Shown here one piece after another: positions 1 to 10,499 of a DNA stretch of 64,000 bases. The stretch covers positions 7,552,501 through 7,616,500 of the forward strand of contig OY986436.1 of assembly GCA_963920525.1 (NCBI GenBank). The letters run 5' to 3'. The translations under genes were made by a program, and so were the position numbers. Every line of letters starts with the position of its first letter. Within the stretch, counting starts at the first letter, position 1. The notes under the pieces were generated by a model. The model did no database searches. It was not told the DNA's origin and saw only the letters and a program-made list of their open reading frames with translations. The stretch is from Dichetophora obliterata (taxonomy: Eukaryota; Arthropoda; Insecta; Diptera; Sciomyzidae).

Positions 1-2454
1 AAAAATTTCGGATCCGTACAATAAGGTGGGGACAAGATACGTTTTAGCTAATAACATTCTTATGTGAAAGGGGGTGAAAAACTGTGTGGCCCATAGGCTA
101 CGGAGCATACCATAAACTTTTCCTACAGTGATGTTGACATGATTCGTCCAATCTAAAGTGCTGCTGAAGGTAATACCCAAATTTTTTGCCGTTTTTACAA
201 CTTCAATACATGACCCATTTATCGTAACGTCCGGAAAGGGCAAAGAAGAGTTATGTTTTCTCGTTATAATTAAACATTTTGACTTATTTGGGTTTATGCT
301 TAAGCCATTAGCGGAAGCCCAATCGTAAATTTTACACAAATTAGCATTCAGACTATCAACACACGTGGTAATATCACATTTGCGACAGCTAGTATACAGT
401 TGTACATCATCAGCGTACATTTGTATACCACAATTTTGCAGCACAGTTGGTAAGTCGTTTATATAAACCGAAAATAAAAGAGGGCCCATTACAGAGCCTT
501 GAGGAACGCCACGGTTTACAGGTAAGAAATTGGAAGTAACGCTGCCTATATTAACGGCTTGTGATCTGTTTGTGAGATAAGAGGTCATTAGTCGAGTTGC
601 AGTGGCGGAAAAATTAAACACATTTAATAATTTCAAACATAAAATTTGGTGATCAACCGTGTCGAAAGCTTTCGAATGATCTAGCAAAACCAAGAAACTG
701 ATTTCATTGCGATCGAGGTTATTTCGAATTTCATCGCTGACGTCAAGTAGAGCAGTCACGCAACTACGCTTAGGTCGGAATCCTGACTGTCTGTCAGTTA
801 GCAGTTTATTGTCCAAAAGAAATTTGTTTATTTGGTAGTACATCAGCGTTTCAAAAACTTTTGATAGATATGGTAAAATTGCTATGGGGCGGAATTCATT
901 ACCAGTTTTAGGGATGGGAATAATTTTAGCTTTTTTCCAAATAGCAGGGAATTCTGATTTCGTTATGATGGTATTGAAAATGTTAATAATGAAAGGGGTT
1001 AGAGCAGGAAGAAGTAACTTAAAAAACCTGGGATGTATTTCATCGAAACCGACGGCATTAGATTTAATCTCTAAGCAACTTCGCAGTACTTCTGTATATT
1101 CAACGCATTGAAAATTAAAAGCTGAGTACGAGTTGATAGATCTCTGAAAGATGCGACAACAGTTGACACTGGGCGCTGACATAGGTATATCTATAAATTT
1201 GTTATTTAGAGCCTCGACGTCTACGCTAGTGTCTGTAAGCGAAATATTTCTACCAACTCCAATTTGCCGAATAATATTCCACTTCGTTTTGCTGCCTATG
1301 GCAGAGCTAAATTTAGATTCATAATATGCTAACTTGGCAATTTTCACCGCCCTGACCACATTGTTTCTGCATATGCGGAAAATATTATAACGCTCGGGTG
1401 TTTTGAGACGTTTCCATTTATTATACGCTGCGTCACGTTTTTTCATTAAACTTTTAAGGGTACTGGAAAACCAGGGCCTTAGAGAGTGCTTTACAACTTT
1501 AGTTTTAAGAGGAACATGTTTTTCAAATAATGAATTGACGTTACGTTGTAGGAAATCTAACTTATCATTTACTGATAGCATGTGATAAATTTCTGTCCAG
1601 TCGACGTGATTTAGCTCTGTCTGAAGAGAGCTAAAATCTATATTTGTAAAATCTCGGTATGTTATTTTTTGCTCTGGTATTAGCAGCTGAAAATTATAGC
1701 AAAGAAAAATCAGGTCATGCTTGGAAAAAACAGGAGCAGATAACTGGTCATAAAGTAAGACTTTATCATTATCACCGACAAAAAAGAGGTCTAGCAGCGA
1801 ATTTCTATTTTTGGAAAAGTGTGTGGGTGTGGTGCAGTTTGGCGACGTAAGACCAAGTGCACACATATCATCAGATAAATGAGTTTCAACCAATAAATCA
1901 CAATTAAAATCGCCACAAATTATGATGTCAGCATAGGAGCTTACCACCGATTCAATTTTCAACATTAAGTTTTCTGTATGGACATAACGATTTGGCCTAT
2001 AAACTGTGCCGACAAGTAGTTTTTTGGATTCATAGATTATGTCAACAAATAGGAATTCAATATTATCTTCAGAGTTTGATTTACTGATTAAGTTGCATGT
2101 AATACCATCTTTAACAAAAATTGCAACCCCACCGGCATGAGACTCTCGATCCGCACGAAATGATCTATAACCCTTTACACTAAAGACACTATTTTGAACA
2201 GAAGGCTGAAACCATGTTTCAGATACACAAATTATATCCATGTTTGAGTTTTCAAAAATGTACCGAAACTCATCAATTTTATTATTTAAACTTTGCGCAT
2301 TAATATGACATACCTGTAGTCCCGTCGCTTGCCTGCTTAATATTCGAATTAAAGCATAGAGATTGTCTCTAGAACAACAACGACCGTAATTATTCGAACT
2401 CACAACGGATATGGTTTGAGATAAAAAGACGCGTATTTGCAGCACAGTTAACAT
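1..2454 (-). CDS. LINE ORF2: AP-endonuclease and reverse transcriptase (partial at window edge)
   Basis: This would nick target DNA and copy the element RNA into it (target-primed reverse transcription). The ATG at 2454 follows an in-frame stop a few codons upstream. The N-terminal endonuclease starts at about residue 50 (motif INAQSLNNKIDEF, then SETWF) and has GDFN at about residue 181. Reverse transcriptase blocks are LLDHSKAFD, VPQGSVMGPLLF (about residue 650) and the catalytic YADD (residues 680-683). The last codons at the edge read LVPTLLYGSEIF, a block typically just after the RT core. I checked the reading frame at the start, at GDFN, at VPQGS, at YADD and at the left edge, and all five agree. 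The 818 codons therefore appear open, with the C-terminus outside the window. Confidence 0.88.
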   Translation of the reverse strand, partial: MLTVLQIRVFLSQTISVVSSNNYGRCCSRDNLYALIRILSRQATGLQVCHINAQSLNNKIDEFRYIFENSNMDIICVSETWFQPSVQNSVFSVKGYRSFRADRESHAGGVAIFVKDGITCNLISKSNSEDNIEFLFVDIIYESKKLLVGTVYRPNRYVHTENLMLKIESVVSSYADIIICGDFNCDLLVETHLSDDMCALGLTSPNCTTPTHFSKNRNSLLDLFFVGDNDKVLLYDQLSAPVFSKHDLIFLCYNFQLLIPEQKITYRDFTNIDFSSLQTELNHVDWTEIYHMLSVNDKLDFLQRNVNSLFEKHVPLKTKVVKHSLRPWFSSTLKSLMKKRDAAYNKWKRLKTPERYNIFRICRNNVVRAVKIAKLAYYESKFSSAIGSKTKWNIIRQIGVGRNISLTDTSVDVEALNNKFIDIPMSAPSVNCCRIFQRSINSYSAFNFQCVEYTEVLRSCLEIKSNAVGFDEIHPRFFKLLLPALTPFIINIFNTIITKSEFPAIWKKAKIIPIPKTGNEFRPIAILPYLSKVFETLMYYQINKFLLDNKLLTDRQSGFRPKRSCVTALLDVSDEIRNNLDRNEISFLVLLDHSKAFDTVDHQILCLKLLNVFNFSATATRLMTSYLTNRSQAVNIGSVTSNFLPVNRGVPQGSVMGPLLFSVYINDLPTVLQNCGIQMYADDVQLYTSCRKCDITTCVDSLNANLCKIYDWASANGLSINPNKSKCLIITRKHNSSLPFPDVTINGSCIEVVKTAKNLGITFSSTLDWTNHVNITVGKVYGMLRSLWATQFFTPFHIRMLLAKTYLVPTLLYGSEIF

Positions 2455-2627
2455 TATTATTAACTTTTAATATAAGAAATAAAGAATTAAAAGAAATAAA
2501 AATAAGAAAAGAAGTAAGTGTACATATTACGCAAAGAAATGGAATGAAGGAAGCAAATAGAAATAAAAAGAAGATAGATAGGTTAAAGAAAGACAAATTA
2601 AATAACGCAAAAACATAAAACTTAAAC

Positions 2628-3575
2628 TTAGGCAGGAACAACTTCATCTTCCGGGCATCTTTCACAAATTCCTTCGGCGGCAAGAACATGGCTGTGCAGC
2701 TCGCTTTCATTTTTGATGCGAATACTTTGGGAGCCTTTGTGTAGCCGAATGTGTAAACACCCTCGGACGGTGAAAGCATTGTAAATACTTTTTCGTTTCT
2801 TGTAGGTAATAGCAGCATGTAATAGCTTTCTAGTATCAGCGCTGAGGCACTCGTGGATGTAGATATTGTGATCTGCTTCAAAGCCTGCATTGATCAGATT
2901 CACGGCTTTCTTAACACGTCTGCGGTAGTCACCAAATGCTTTCAAAACCCGATTTCGGTCATGCGGAGTGTAGAACTTGACGATGATCACAGGGTTTGAA
3001 TTTTGATTTGTTGTTCTCTGCCTTACCCGAAAAATATCTTTTAATTGCGGTGGTAAAAACTCAATAGAGTGACATACAAGGTTAAAGATGCTCTTAATAT
3101 TTTCGCCTGTCATTAAAGGCACTCCAAAAATAATTGCATCGGAAGAGTTATGATTTTCACAGCTGTTGTTGGAATTTGATGTCGAAGAGCATCGCTTGAG
3201 TTCATCGGTTAGGGCATCACAACGCGAGGAAAGAAGTTCGATGCGATTTTCAAGTGAGCTTAATTTAAGTTCGTAATCACTAAAATTGTTTTTGATGGTT
3301 GCAACTTCGCTCTTAAATTCGTTGCTCAATTTAGTCTCGACGTTCGCAATTTCACTCGAGAGACGCTTGAAGAGGATGTCGGAGTGCTGTCGAAGACGGT
3401 CCTCTAGCTGTTCCACTTCAACTTTCAACTTAACACTCAAACGCTCTTCTAACGCATAGAGTGCAGTACTAAAAGAGGTTAAGCTGCCACTCTCTGACTT
3501 AGGTGTGTTCTCGTTTTTAGAGCGAAGGCCTTGTTGGCGTAGTTGTTCACGTGTTAGTCTTGGACTCGGTGTCAT
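2628..3575 (-). CDS. LINE ORF1 protein with coiled coil and FP25K-like C-terminal domain
   Basis: A 315-residue protein starting at an ATG, just upstream of the endonuclease/RT ORF. Residues about 40-135 are rich in heptad-like L/V and charged positions (for example ALEERLSVKLKVEVEQLED), which suggests a coiled coil for trimer or multimer formation. Residues about 165-305 resemble the C-terminal domain of baculovirus FP25K-like proteins, which also occurs in ORF1 of some insect LINEs. Supporting motifs are PVIIVKFYTPHDRNRVLKAF, IYIHECLSADTRKLLHAA and HKGSQSIRIKNESEL. The expected role is RNA binding and RNP assembly. No CCHC zinc knuckles are visible. The family match is from memory of motifs and was not tested by a search. 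Confidence 0.8.
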   Translation of the reverse strand: MTPSPRLTREQLRQQGLRSKNENTPKSESGSLTSFSTALYALEERLSVKLKVEVEQLEDRLRQHSDILFKRLSSEIANVETKLSNEFKSEVATIKNNFSDYELKLSSLENRIELLSSRCDALTDELKRCSSTSNSNNSCENHNSSDAIIFGVPLMTGENIKSIFNLVCHSIEFLPPQLKDIFRVRQRTTNQNSNPVIIVKFYTPHDRNRVLKAFGDYRRRVKKAVNLINAGFEADHNIYIHECLSADTRKLLHAAITYKKRKSIYNAFTVRGCLHIRLHKGSQSIRIKNESELHSHVLAAEGICERCPEDEVVPA

Positions 3576-4034
3576 TTAAGGCGTTTAGTTAGTAGTTGGC
3601 GCGCAATTAGGGGAAAACGTATAACACAGCAGCTTCAATTCGTGTAGCTTAGGATTATTTTGTTTAGTTGTTTTAAGCCACAGACGGCACCGTTTGATGT
3701 CTACCAACAAATTACACTCGCGCACTCGTTGTTTTTGTGTTTTTTCTTTATTTACCAGCTTTTGCATCAAAAATTGACAACAAATAAAGTTCAGCACTGA
3801 TCGAAAGATTTTGCATACGAATTGCATCTGGGTTTTCTGCAGTAAAGCAAATGTTTAATTCTTTAATTCATGCTAAAATGCAATTAAATGAGTCTATATC
3901 CGATGTTTACAAAAACTTCAAAAACGAAAACTTGATAAAACTTGATAAAATATTAAATCTCTGTATAAAAACGAAGCGCACAGAAAGACACGTCTGCACT
4001 TCCAAAGAGTGCATTTGTTGCTCTCAAAGCATGA

Positions 4035-4612
4035 ATAAAAAGTTTTTTTTAGAAATCCTTTCTATGAACACTCATAAAACACGCATAAAAAGGATTCTTT
4101 TATGAGTCCTTTTTATGAACACTCATAAAACACGCATAAAAATAATTCTTTTATGAATCTTTTTTATGAACACTCATAAAACACGCATAAAAAGGATTCT
4201 TTTATGAGTCCTTTTTATGAACACTCATAAAACACGCATAAAAAAGATTCTTTTATGAGTCCTTTTTATGAACACTCATTTTTTGTAGACTCATAAAACA
4301 TGCATAAAAAGGATTTTTTTATGACTACCTTTTACGAACACTCAAAAAACATGAATTAAAATTATTCTTTTATGAGTCCTTTTATGAACACTCACAAAAC
4401 CCGCATAGAAAGGATTCTTTTGTTGGTCCTTTTTATGAGCACTCATGAAACACTCATTAACAGGATTCTTTTATGAGTCCTTTTTATGAACACTCATAAA
4501 ATACGCATAAAAAGGATTCTTTTATGACTCATTTCTATGAACACTCATAAGACCCTCACATAATTGACGCATTTCAGAGCCTTATTTTATGAGGGCTCAT
4601 AAAATGTTTGCT
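4035..4612. repeat. 51-bp minisatellite, about 11 units, each able to form a hairpin
   Basis: Tandem units contain CACTCATAAAACACGCAT followed by AAAAAGGATTC and GAGTCCTTTTT. The last two parts are mutually complementary (AAAAAGGA against TCCTTTTT), so every unit can fold. Unit starts at about 4069, 4120, 4171 and 4222 give a 51-bp period. Later units are more divergent, with small indels. The array ends about 70 bp before the mariner element. A short apparent reading frame at 3851-4105 runs into the array and has no recognisable domain. Confidence 0.9.
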
Positions 4613-4682
4613 GGGAGCGCTGTAAGCCTGGATGTGTTAAGACGAGAGTGGAAATTTTCCGCAAGAAAATTAAATTTAAATA

Positions 4683-5959
4683 TTGGGGGTTGGAATTAGT
4701 TTTAAAGGTATTCTAAGAGATGGCGTAACTATCAATAGATCGCATCGGGCACACCTGTGACTATATTCATTTCAAAGCACATTGTGTAAGCTTCATTTTT
4801 CAGTATGTGTCATTCCACTGAAGTGTAAACAACATATATTTTTTTCTCTGTGAACATGTCGACTTTCGTTCCAACAAAACGCAATGTGCGGGAAGGTTTA
4901 CTTTTGTGCTTCCATTTGAAGAAAAAAGCGGTTGAAGCACAACGCACGCTTACTGAGGCTTACGGGGACTATGATGCTCCATCGATTTCTACTTGTGAGT
5001 ACTGGTTCCGTCGGTTTAAAAGTGGTGATTTTGATACGGAAGACAAAGAGCGTCCGGGCCAGCCGAAAAAGTTTGAAGATGAGAAATTGGAGGCTTTGCT
5101 CGATGAAGACCCGTGTCAAACCCTTCAAGAATTGTCAGAATCATTGGGAGTCGACTTATCAACGGTCGGCAAACGCTTGAAGGCCATGGGAATGATTCAA
5201 AAGCAAGGAAATTGGGTGCCGTACCAGTTGAAGCCGAGAGACGTTGAACGGCGATTTTGCATGTGCGAACAACTGCTTCAACGGCATAAAAGGAAGATTT
5301 TTTTGCATCGTATTGTCACTGGCGATGAAAAGTGGATCCATTACGATAATCCTAAGCGAAAAAAATCGTGGGGACCACCCGGCCATGCATCAACATCGAG
5401 GGCCAAGCCGAATATTCATGGCGCCAAGCTTATGCTGTGTATTTGGTGGGATCAGAAGGGTGTCGTGTACTATGAGCTGCTAAAACCTAACGAAACCATC
5501 ACTGGGGAACGCTACCAACAACAATTGATGCAATTGAGCCGAGCATTAAAGGTTAAACGGCCGGAATATGCCAAAAGACACGACAAAGTGGTTTTTCAAC
5601 ATGACAACGCACGGCCACATGTTGCAAGAACCGTCAAGGAAACGTTGGAGGCGCTGAATTGGGATGTGCTACCCCACCCAGACATAGCCCCTTCCGACTA
5701 CCACCTATTCAGATCGATGACGCATGGCTTGGCTGAGCAGCGCTTCACTTCTTACGAGGATACCAAAAAATGGGTCGATTCGTGGATTGCCTCAAAAGAC
5801 GAATCGTTCTTCCGGCGCGGAATCCATATGCTGCCAGAAAGATGGGAAAATGTTGTAGCTAACGATGGACAATACTTTGAATAATATACATTGTACCGTC
5901 GTTTCTAAATAAATGCTCAAAAACCGAAAAAAACCTTTAAAATTAATTCCAACCCCCAA
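4683..5959 (+). mobile_element. Complete mariner transposon with TIRs and TA target duplication
   Basis: The termini are TTGGGGGTTGGAATTA at 4683 and its complement ending at 5959. Extending inward gives about 27 bp of inverted repeat with one mismatch. TA dinucleotides at 4681-4682 and 5960-5961 are the target duplication. The 1277-bp length is normal for mariner. It contains a single uninterrupted transposase reading frame. The near-perfect TIRs point to a fairly recent insertion, but the transposase carries an internal four-residue deletion (see the CDS entry). Confidence 0.95.
4856..5884 (+). CDS. Mariner transposase, full length but with DD30D spacing
   Basis: A cut-and-paste transposase of 342 residues starting at ATG 4856. 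An in-frame GTG two codons earlier is not a plausible start. The N-terminal helix-turn-helix half contains FCFHLKKK-type sequence, WFRRFKSGDFD and ERPGQPKKFED. The catalytic half has D157 (VTGDEKWIHYDN), D250 (FQHDNARPH) and D281 (IAPSDYHLF). In mariners the last two aspartates are separated by 34 residues. Here there are 30, because four residues normally present between LPHP and DIAPSD are missing. That is a clean 12-bp in-frame loss. The C-terminus (RGIHMLPERWENVVANDGQYFE type) is complete. It most resembles the mauritiana-like subfamily. The deletion sits in the catalytic loop, so I infer that activity is lost or altered. Confidence 0.95.
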   Translation: MSTFVPTKRNVREGLLLCFHLKKKAVEAQRTLTEAYGDYDAPSISTCEYWFRRFKSGDFDTEDKERPGQPKKFEDEKLEALLDEDPCQTLQELSESLGVDLSTVGKRLKAMGMIQKQGNWVPYQLKPRDVERRFCMCEQLLQRHKRKIFLHRIVTGDEKWIHYDNPKRKKSWGPPGHASTSRAKPNIHGAKLMLCIWWDQKGVVYYELLKPNETITGERYQQQLMQLSRALKVKRPEYAKRHDKVVFQHDNARPHVARTVKETLEALNWDVLPHPDIAPSDYHLFRSMTHGLAEQRFTSYEDTKKWVDSWIASKDESFFRRGIHMLPERWENVVANDGQYFE

Positions 5960-5961
5960 TA

Positions 5962-6245
5962 TTTAAAAAGCGCACCTGTTTTTTTTTTAAAAATAATCAT
6001 GTCTGAACAAACATTATTTTTTGCTGTGCGTTTTAAATTTAGTAAAATAACTTTCAAGTAATTAACTACACGGTCAGACGTTAACCTTTTATACTACTTT
6101 TACATTAAATCCCAATAGGCATTTAGAGAATTCAAAATGAAATGATACTTTAAAAAAATCATTTATGTTCTATATACTAATTCACGTATGAAAATATAGT
6201 TTATACATTTTAACGCTATTTATTTTATACTGCCGTCATAGCCAA
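5962..6245. other. AT-rich non-coding stretch
   Basis: Between the mariner element and the next candidate repeat I see only AT-rich sequence. No reading frame with recognisable content and no clear repeat is present. Confidence 0.6.
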
Positions 6246-6247
6246 AA

Positions 6248-7046
6248 TGCAGTACACACGGTTAAAAATATTTAATCTAAGCTTTGGATTAAAGGAATTT
6301 TTAATCAAAAAAGTACCTCTTATTTTTAATCCGTACTTTATTTTAATTTATTTAAATTTTAAAAAATTTTAAGTTTAAGACTATTTTAAGACTACGAATT
6401 TACATTAAGCTTTTGTTACATTAAGCTTTTCGAAGAAATTTTTTAGAAAGGTTATACAATATTTTTAAATAAACAGTAAAGTTTATAAAAAAAATCTTAA
6501 TTTAAATAAATAAAATATAATTTTTTGTCCGATTTTGGTCTCGACCCTCGTTTTCGAAAGCTCACTTGCATTCGAAATGATGCAAAATAAGCGCAACTTT
6601 GCTTTCAACTGAGTTGATCGAGTGAATAAGACTTTAAGGTTTTGTAGGAAGAAATTGTTAAAAACGTTTAAAAAACTTTTTAAATGATCAGACAATTTTT
6701 AAAAAAAAAATTTCAATTAAAAATAGAACAAAAAATAAATAAAAAACTTTATTATAAACTGCGATAGGCGAGTGGGTAAGATATCGGACCGGCAAACGAG
6801 AGTACTTGGGTTCAAAGTAGGAAATGGTCATTGACAAATTTAATTTTAAATTAATGTGTTTATATATTTTAATTTTTTCTCAATAAAATTCTCAAAATTT
6901 TAAACCTTTTTCGAACTAAAAAGTATTCCTTTTTAGATTAGGAAATTTTAAACTTTTGCTTAAATTCAGAAGTATTTTATTTTTTGGTGTTGTCTTATAT
7001 GTAATCAAAATAAGTAAAAAATTTAGTCCAAGATTTTCAACCGTGC
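6248..7046. repeat. Possible MITE with degenerate inverted ends
   Basis: The left end contains CACGGTTAAAAAT at about 6257. The right end at about 7030-7046 is the inverted CACGGTTGAAAAT. The flanking bases differ and I cannot fix a target duplication, so the boundaries are approximate. The interior is AT-rich and includes the tRNA-like segment at 6764-6822. It may instead be a diverged repeat of another type. Confidence 0.35.
6764..6822 (+). other. tRNA-like segment with A-box and B-box (SINE head or tRNA relic)
   Basis: TAGGCGAGTGGGTAAG resembles a Pol III A-box, and GGGTTCAAAGTA about 40 bp later resembles a B-box. The spacing fits a tRNA-derived promoter. I could not fold a complete acceptor stem and cloverleaf, so a functional tRNA gene is unlikely. 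A tRNA-derived SINE fragment or decayed tRNA is the better reading. Confidence 0.35.
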
Positions 7047-7074
7047 ACTTCAAAAGTATATTATAAGAAATTTT

Positions 7075-7372
7075 TTAATCTAGAATTGTTTAACATTAAA
7101 GTTTTTTTCTTAATGACCTTGTTATTTATTATGTTGATTTTATATGATTTAAATACAAATTCTAAACGTTTGATAGTTTAAATCATACTTGATTTTTAAT
7201 ACAAATTCTAGTTTTTTGTTAGTTTAAAATCGTTTATTGAGCAGTAGGTTTTTAGATCTTTTCAAAGAAAGAAACCTTAAGCTCAATAAACGATTTTAAA
7301 CTATCAACCAACTAGAATTTTTATTTAAAATCAAGTATGATTTAAACTATCAGACACATAGAAATTGTTCAA
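7075..7372. repeat. Foldback element, copy A
   Basis: Two arms of roughly 90-110 bp are reverse complements (left about 7131-7244, right about 7278-7372). The shared core reads GCTCAATAAACGATTTTAAA in the right arm. Between them is a short loop of about 35 bp. The same arm sequence recurs at 51,821-52,138 and 52,483-52,665, so this is a dispersed family in this genome. No coding capacity is present. Confidence 0.85.
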
Positions 7373-9702
7373 AATTTTTAAATGGTGATTTATAAATGGT
7401 GATCGAACTAATATATGCGATAATTTCAAAAGCTTTACTTTTATATTTTTGTTTAATAAAAAATCAATAAATTAAAATTTAATTTAGGATAATAATAATT
7501 AATTATACGAACTGCCAAGTAACATTGGGTATATCAGCTAGTCTTAGATAAAGATCTAAATTGACGGTGTAAAATTTGAAATATCGAACAAGTCCAAGTA
7601 GAAAAAGTCTACTCTTCACTTAAAGACAGACACAAAGAAAAACAGAGCAAGGAAAACCAAAAATATAGTTAAACAAAAGTGATATTTTCACTTTGATATT
7701 TTTTACTTTTCTTAAATCTTCCGTTCGAGGCCTTTTAAAGGTATTTATTTTTTTCAGATTAATTCCTCATGATACATTTTCTTACCATGGTTGACGAATG
7801 CTCAAGAAATTTGCTTTTTTAGGCATTTTGAATTTATTCCCAAGTCAAATTCAACAAATGTCAATGTTTTTGGCTGCCAGCTAGTTGAAAAGTTTATTTT
7901 TGTCTTAAAACCCAAATTCTCAACTTATATTAGTATTTATTTTATACCACATCTAGCCTAAGCAGTTTGACTGAAAAGCCTTTGTTTGATTTTGCTAAAG
8001 GGGTTGATTTTATTTGTGCTTGAAAAACTTAAACGTTCACCTAAATGCTCAGCACAGCAAATATATTGGTTACACAAAGTGAAGGACAAAGTGAATGTAG
8101 AAAATAAAGGATATATTGGCAAAAGACATTCATTCATTTGAAGCTTGCTCGCTCCTCCTTTACTTAGTGGGATGTCATAATGGGTTAACGCAGCCACGTA
8201 GATAATGTCCTTGAGCTTAACTGTTGTTGACAACAAAATGTCCCATCAAATCGAAGGCAATGGCAAAAACTTAAACAAAACCAACAACGGTAATAAAATG
8301 AGCAGGTGAAAACTTAGATGAGCTGGAAAAAGTTTAATATTTGGTATCAGAAGTCCTTGAAAAGAAAACAACTTTGTAGCAATATTAAATTTAGGCAGAA
8401 AATATGAGATAACATTTGACACTGTTAGCTAATAATTTACAAAATTAGAAAACTTTTTATTAGATCAGATAATTTATTCGGAAACTTATGTTCAACTCAT
8501 GCTTAAGTGAATGAAAGAACTCAGAAGGAGGCTGTAAAGAGATAAGCAAGAACTGCTTGAATAAAATATGACGCTTAGAGAGACAACAATAAATACCTAA
8601 ATTAATTATTTATATATTCAGAAAAGGCTTTTGTGTTAAAAGCTTTTCAGTTTTTACTGACATTACTTAGACATTTGATATTTTTGTGAGTCACTTTTTG
8701 GCATTGAAACTGAGCGCTGTCATTAATTATAATTATTGAAGAAAAAAAATGATAATTAAAAAATATTATTCTTTATTATAACAAACAGTTTGAAAGTACA
8801 ATAGTATAAAAAATTTTAAAAATGCTCTCCAAAAAAATGGAGAGGGTGGTGGAAAAAACCAGCTCGGCTTCACCTGAATTATTAACAAGCTCAAATTTTA
8901 AGGATGTTTTTCCTTTGTTTTCCGTTCAATACAACTCAAAAGGAAAAACAATGGAGTGAAGTATAATTAATCAGCACCACTGATGAGCAAAATAATTAAA
9001 ACTTTTAGCGCGTGTGCAAACATTTAGAGGCTTTCATTCCAGCACCACCATAACTTCACTCAAAAGTTTTCTACTCACTTTAATGAAGGCATTTAAAGCT
9101 TTGCCACTTTTACCGCTTGATGCTTGAGCTCTTTTATTCTGTGCACAAATTCCATTAACTGTCGTGGTTGCTCAATCACAAAACCATAAAAACCAACAAA
9201 GTTATGAATGTGTTAAAGTTGCTAAGTGCCACAAAGAAAAGCAGGCAGCAGCAGCAGCAACAAACAACACCAACAAAAACAGCAACAACTGCAAAATATC
9301 AAAACCAAAAATCCACAAACACATCAGTGTTGGTTATTTTCTTTTAACTCTTCTTCAAGAAGCTTGTTCGTTTTAAATTTGAATGGTTTTTAATGATTAA
9401 AAGTTAGTCTTTTGATTGATGAGGGTTCTCTGCTTCAAGGCTTAAAATTTAAAATATTTTGAGCTAAAATTTTTAAGCTCTTTCAAGTGCCAAAACCAGA
9501 TCAGATTTTAAAATGAAGATATTTTATTTATAAATAACTTAATGGCCTGGCAGAAGTTGTTCTGCCCTTTTCTGCAGAACGCAATAGCACCAAAGTTATG
9601 TTCATATGCTTATATTATGTAAATATAGCTCGAATACAACTACAGTGCCACATATTTGATGCTAATACATCTATGAATCATTGCGTTGACAAAACAGTAT
9701 AT
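7373..9702. other. Non-coding stretch, low-complexity tracts only
   Basis: AT-rich sequence without a supportable gene. A CAG/CAA-rich tract at about 9238-9295 creates a short Ala/Asn-rich apparent reading frame with no other coding signs. Confidence 0.6.
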
Positions 9703-9704
9703 TA

Positions 9705-10476
9705 ATGGTATTCATTAAAATTTGTTAAGTCCTGCTAAACTGCTAAATTGTTAAAGTTAGCAGCTGTTGATGTGAACGAACCTGCTAAGACATTTTACAA
9801 TTAAGTGCTAAACTGATATGTCAAAATCAGCTGGAAGACTACTACAGTTTAAAATTGAAAAAACTGAATTATTACAAAATCAAACGACGGCGTTTATTTG
9901 CACATGGCTAATAAATAAATAATAAAGCTTAATTAAATAGAAATACAACTTTCTTACTCAACCATTTATAAATAAATAAATTGCAAATATTTTGCAAAAA
10001 TTGTTTGCAAATGTTAATTTGACAACTTTCAATGTAGCAATAGCTCTGTGGTTTTAATAACTTGTGTAACCAGTACTCAGTAACAAAAAATGTATTTTTA
10101 TTTTTATATTACAGTGCGTTAACACTTTTGATACATTTGCTACTCGGAAACTTTGAAATATCTTAAATCTCTACCAGCATCTTTACAAAATTTTTGTTTT
10201 TTTATTAAAAAAGGGAAGTTTTTAGACTTTGAAGCTGTAAATCATAAATAATTTGGTACTTGTTTAAACTCATTGACACAACGCTTCATCACTACATTCA
10301 ATAACTTTGACGTTTCAGACTTAACAAATGGTATCTGCTAAACAAAAACACAGTGCTGAGCTTGTTAATTTGCTTACAAGCTGCTAAGTCTTTTCTCAAA
10401 CAAAATTTTGACAGGAGTTAACAAATTTGTTAAGTTTAGCAAGTTAGCAGGGCTTAACAAATGTAGTGAATACCAT
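9705..10476. repeat. MITE-like element with about 45-bp imperfect inverted ends
   Basis: The left end ATGGTATTCATTA (from 9705) and the inverted right end ATGGTATTCACTA (ending 10,476) continue inward as TTTGTTAAG(T/C)CCTGCTAA. TA at 9703-9704 and 10,477-10,478 could be the target duplication, as for Tc1/mariner-related MITEs. No transposase remains inside. Confidence 0.65.
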
Positions 10477-10499
10477 TATTGTGCAAATTGGACGTTAGT

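Larger units (their letters stand above)
1..3840 (-). mobile_element. LINE 1 (CR1/Jockey-type non-LTR retrotransposon), 3' end outside window
   Basis: The element reads right to left: 5' leader (about 3840-3576), ORF1 (3575-2628), a 173-bp spacer, then ORF2 (2454 to the window edge). The order ORF1, then AP-endonuclease plus reverse transcriptase, is the standard two-ORF LINE plan. Neither ORF shows a stop or frameshift that I could find, so this copy looks young compared with the other LINEs in the window. The 5' boundary is not defined: I could not find a target duplication, and the sequence grades into unassigned DNA before the 51-bp minisatellite. Clade assignment within the CR1/Jockey group is uncertain without a tree. 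Confidence 0.85.

Noticed and set aside
9164..9376. 70-codon Ala/Asn-rich reading frame
   Set aside because: It comes from a CAG/CAA low-complexity tract, with no domain and no splice context.
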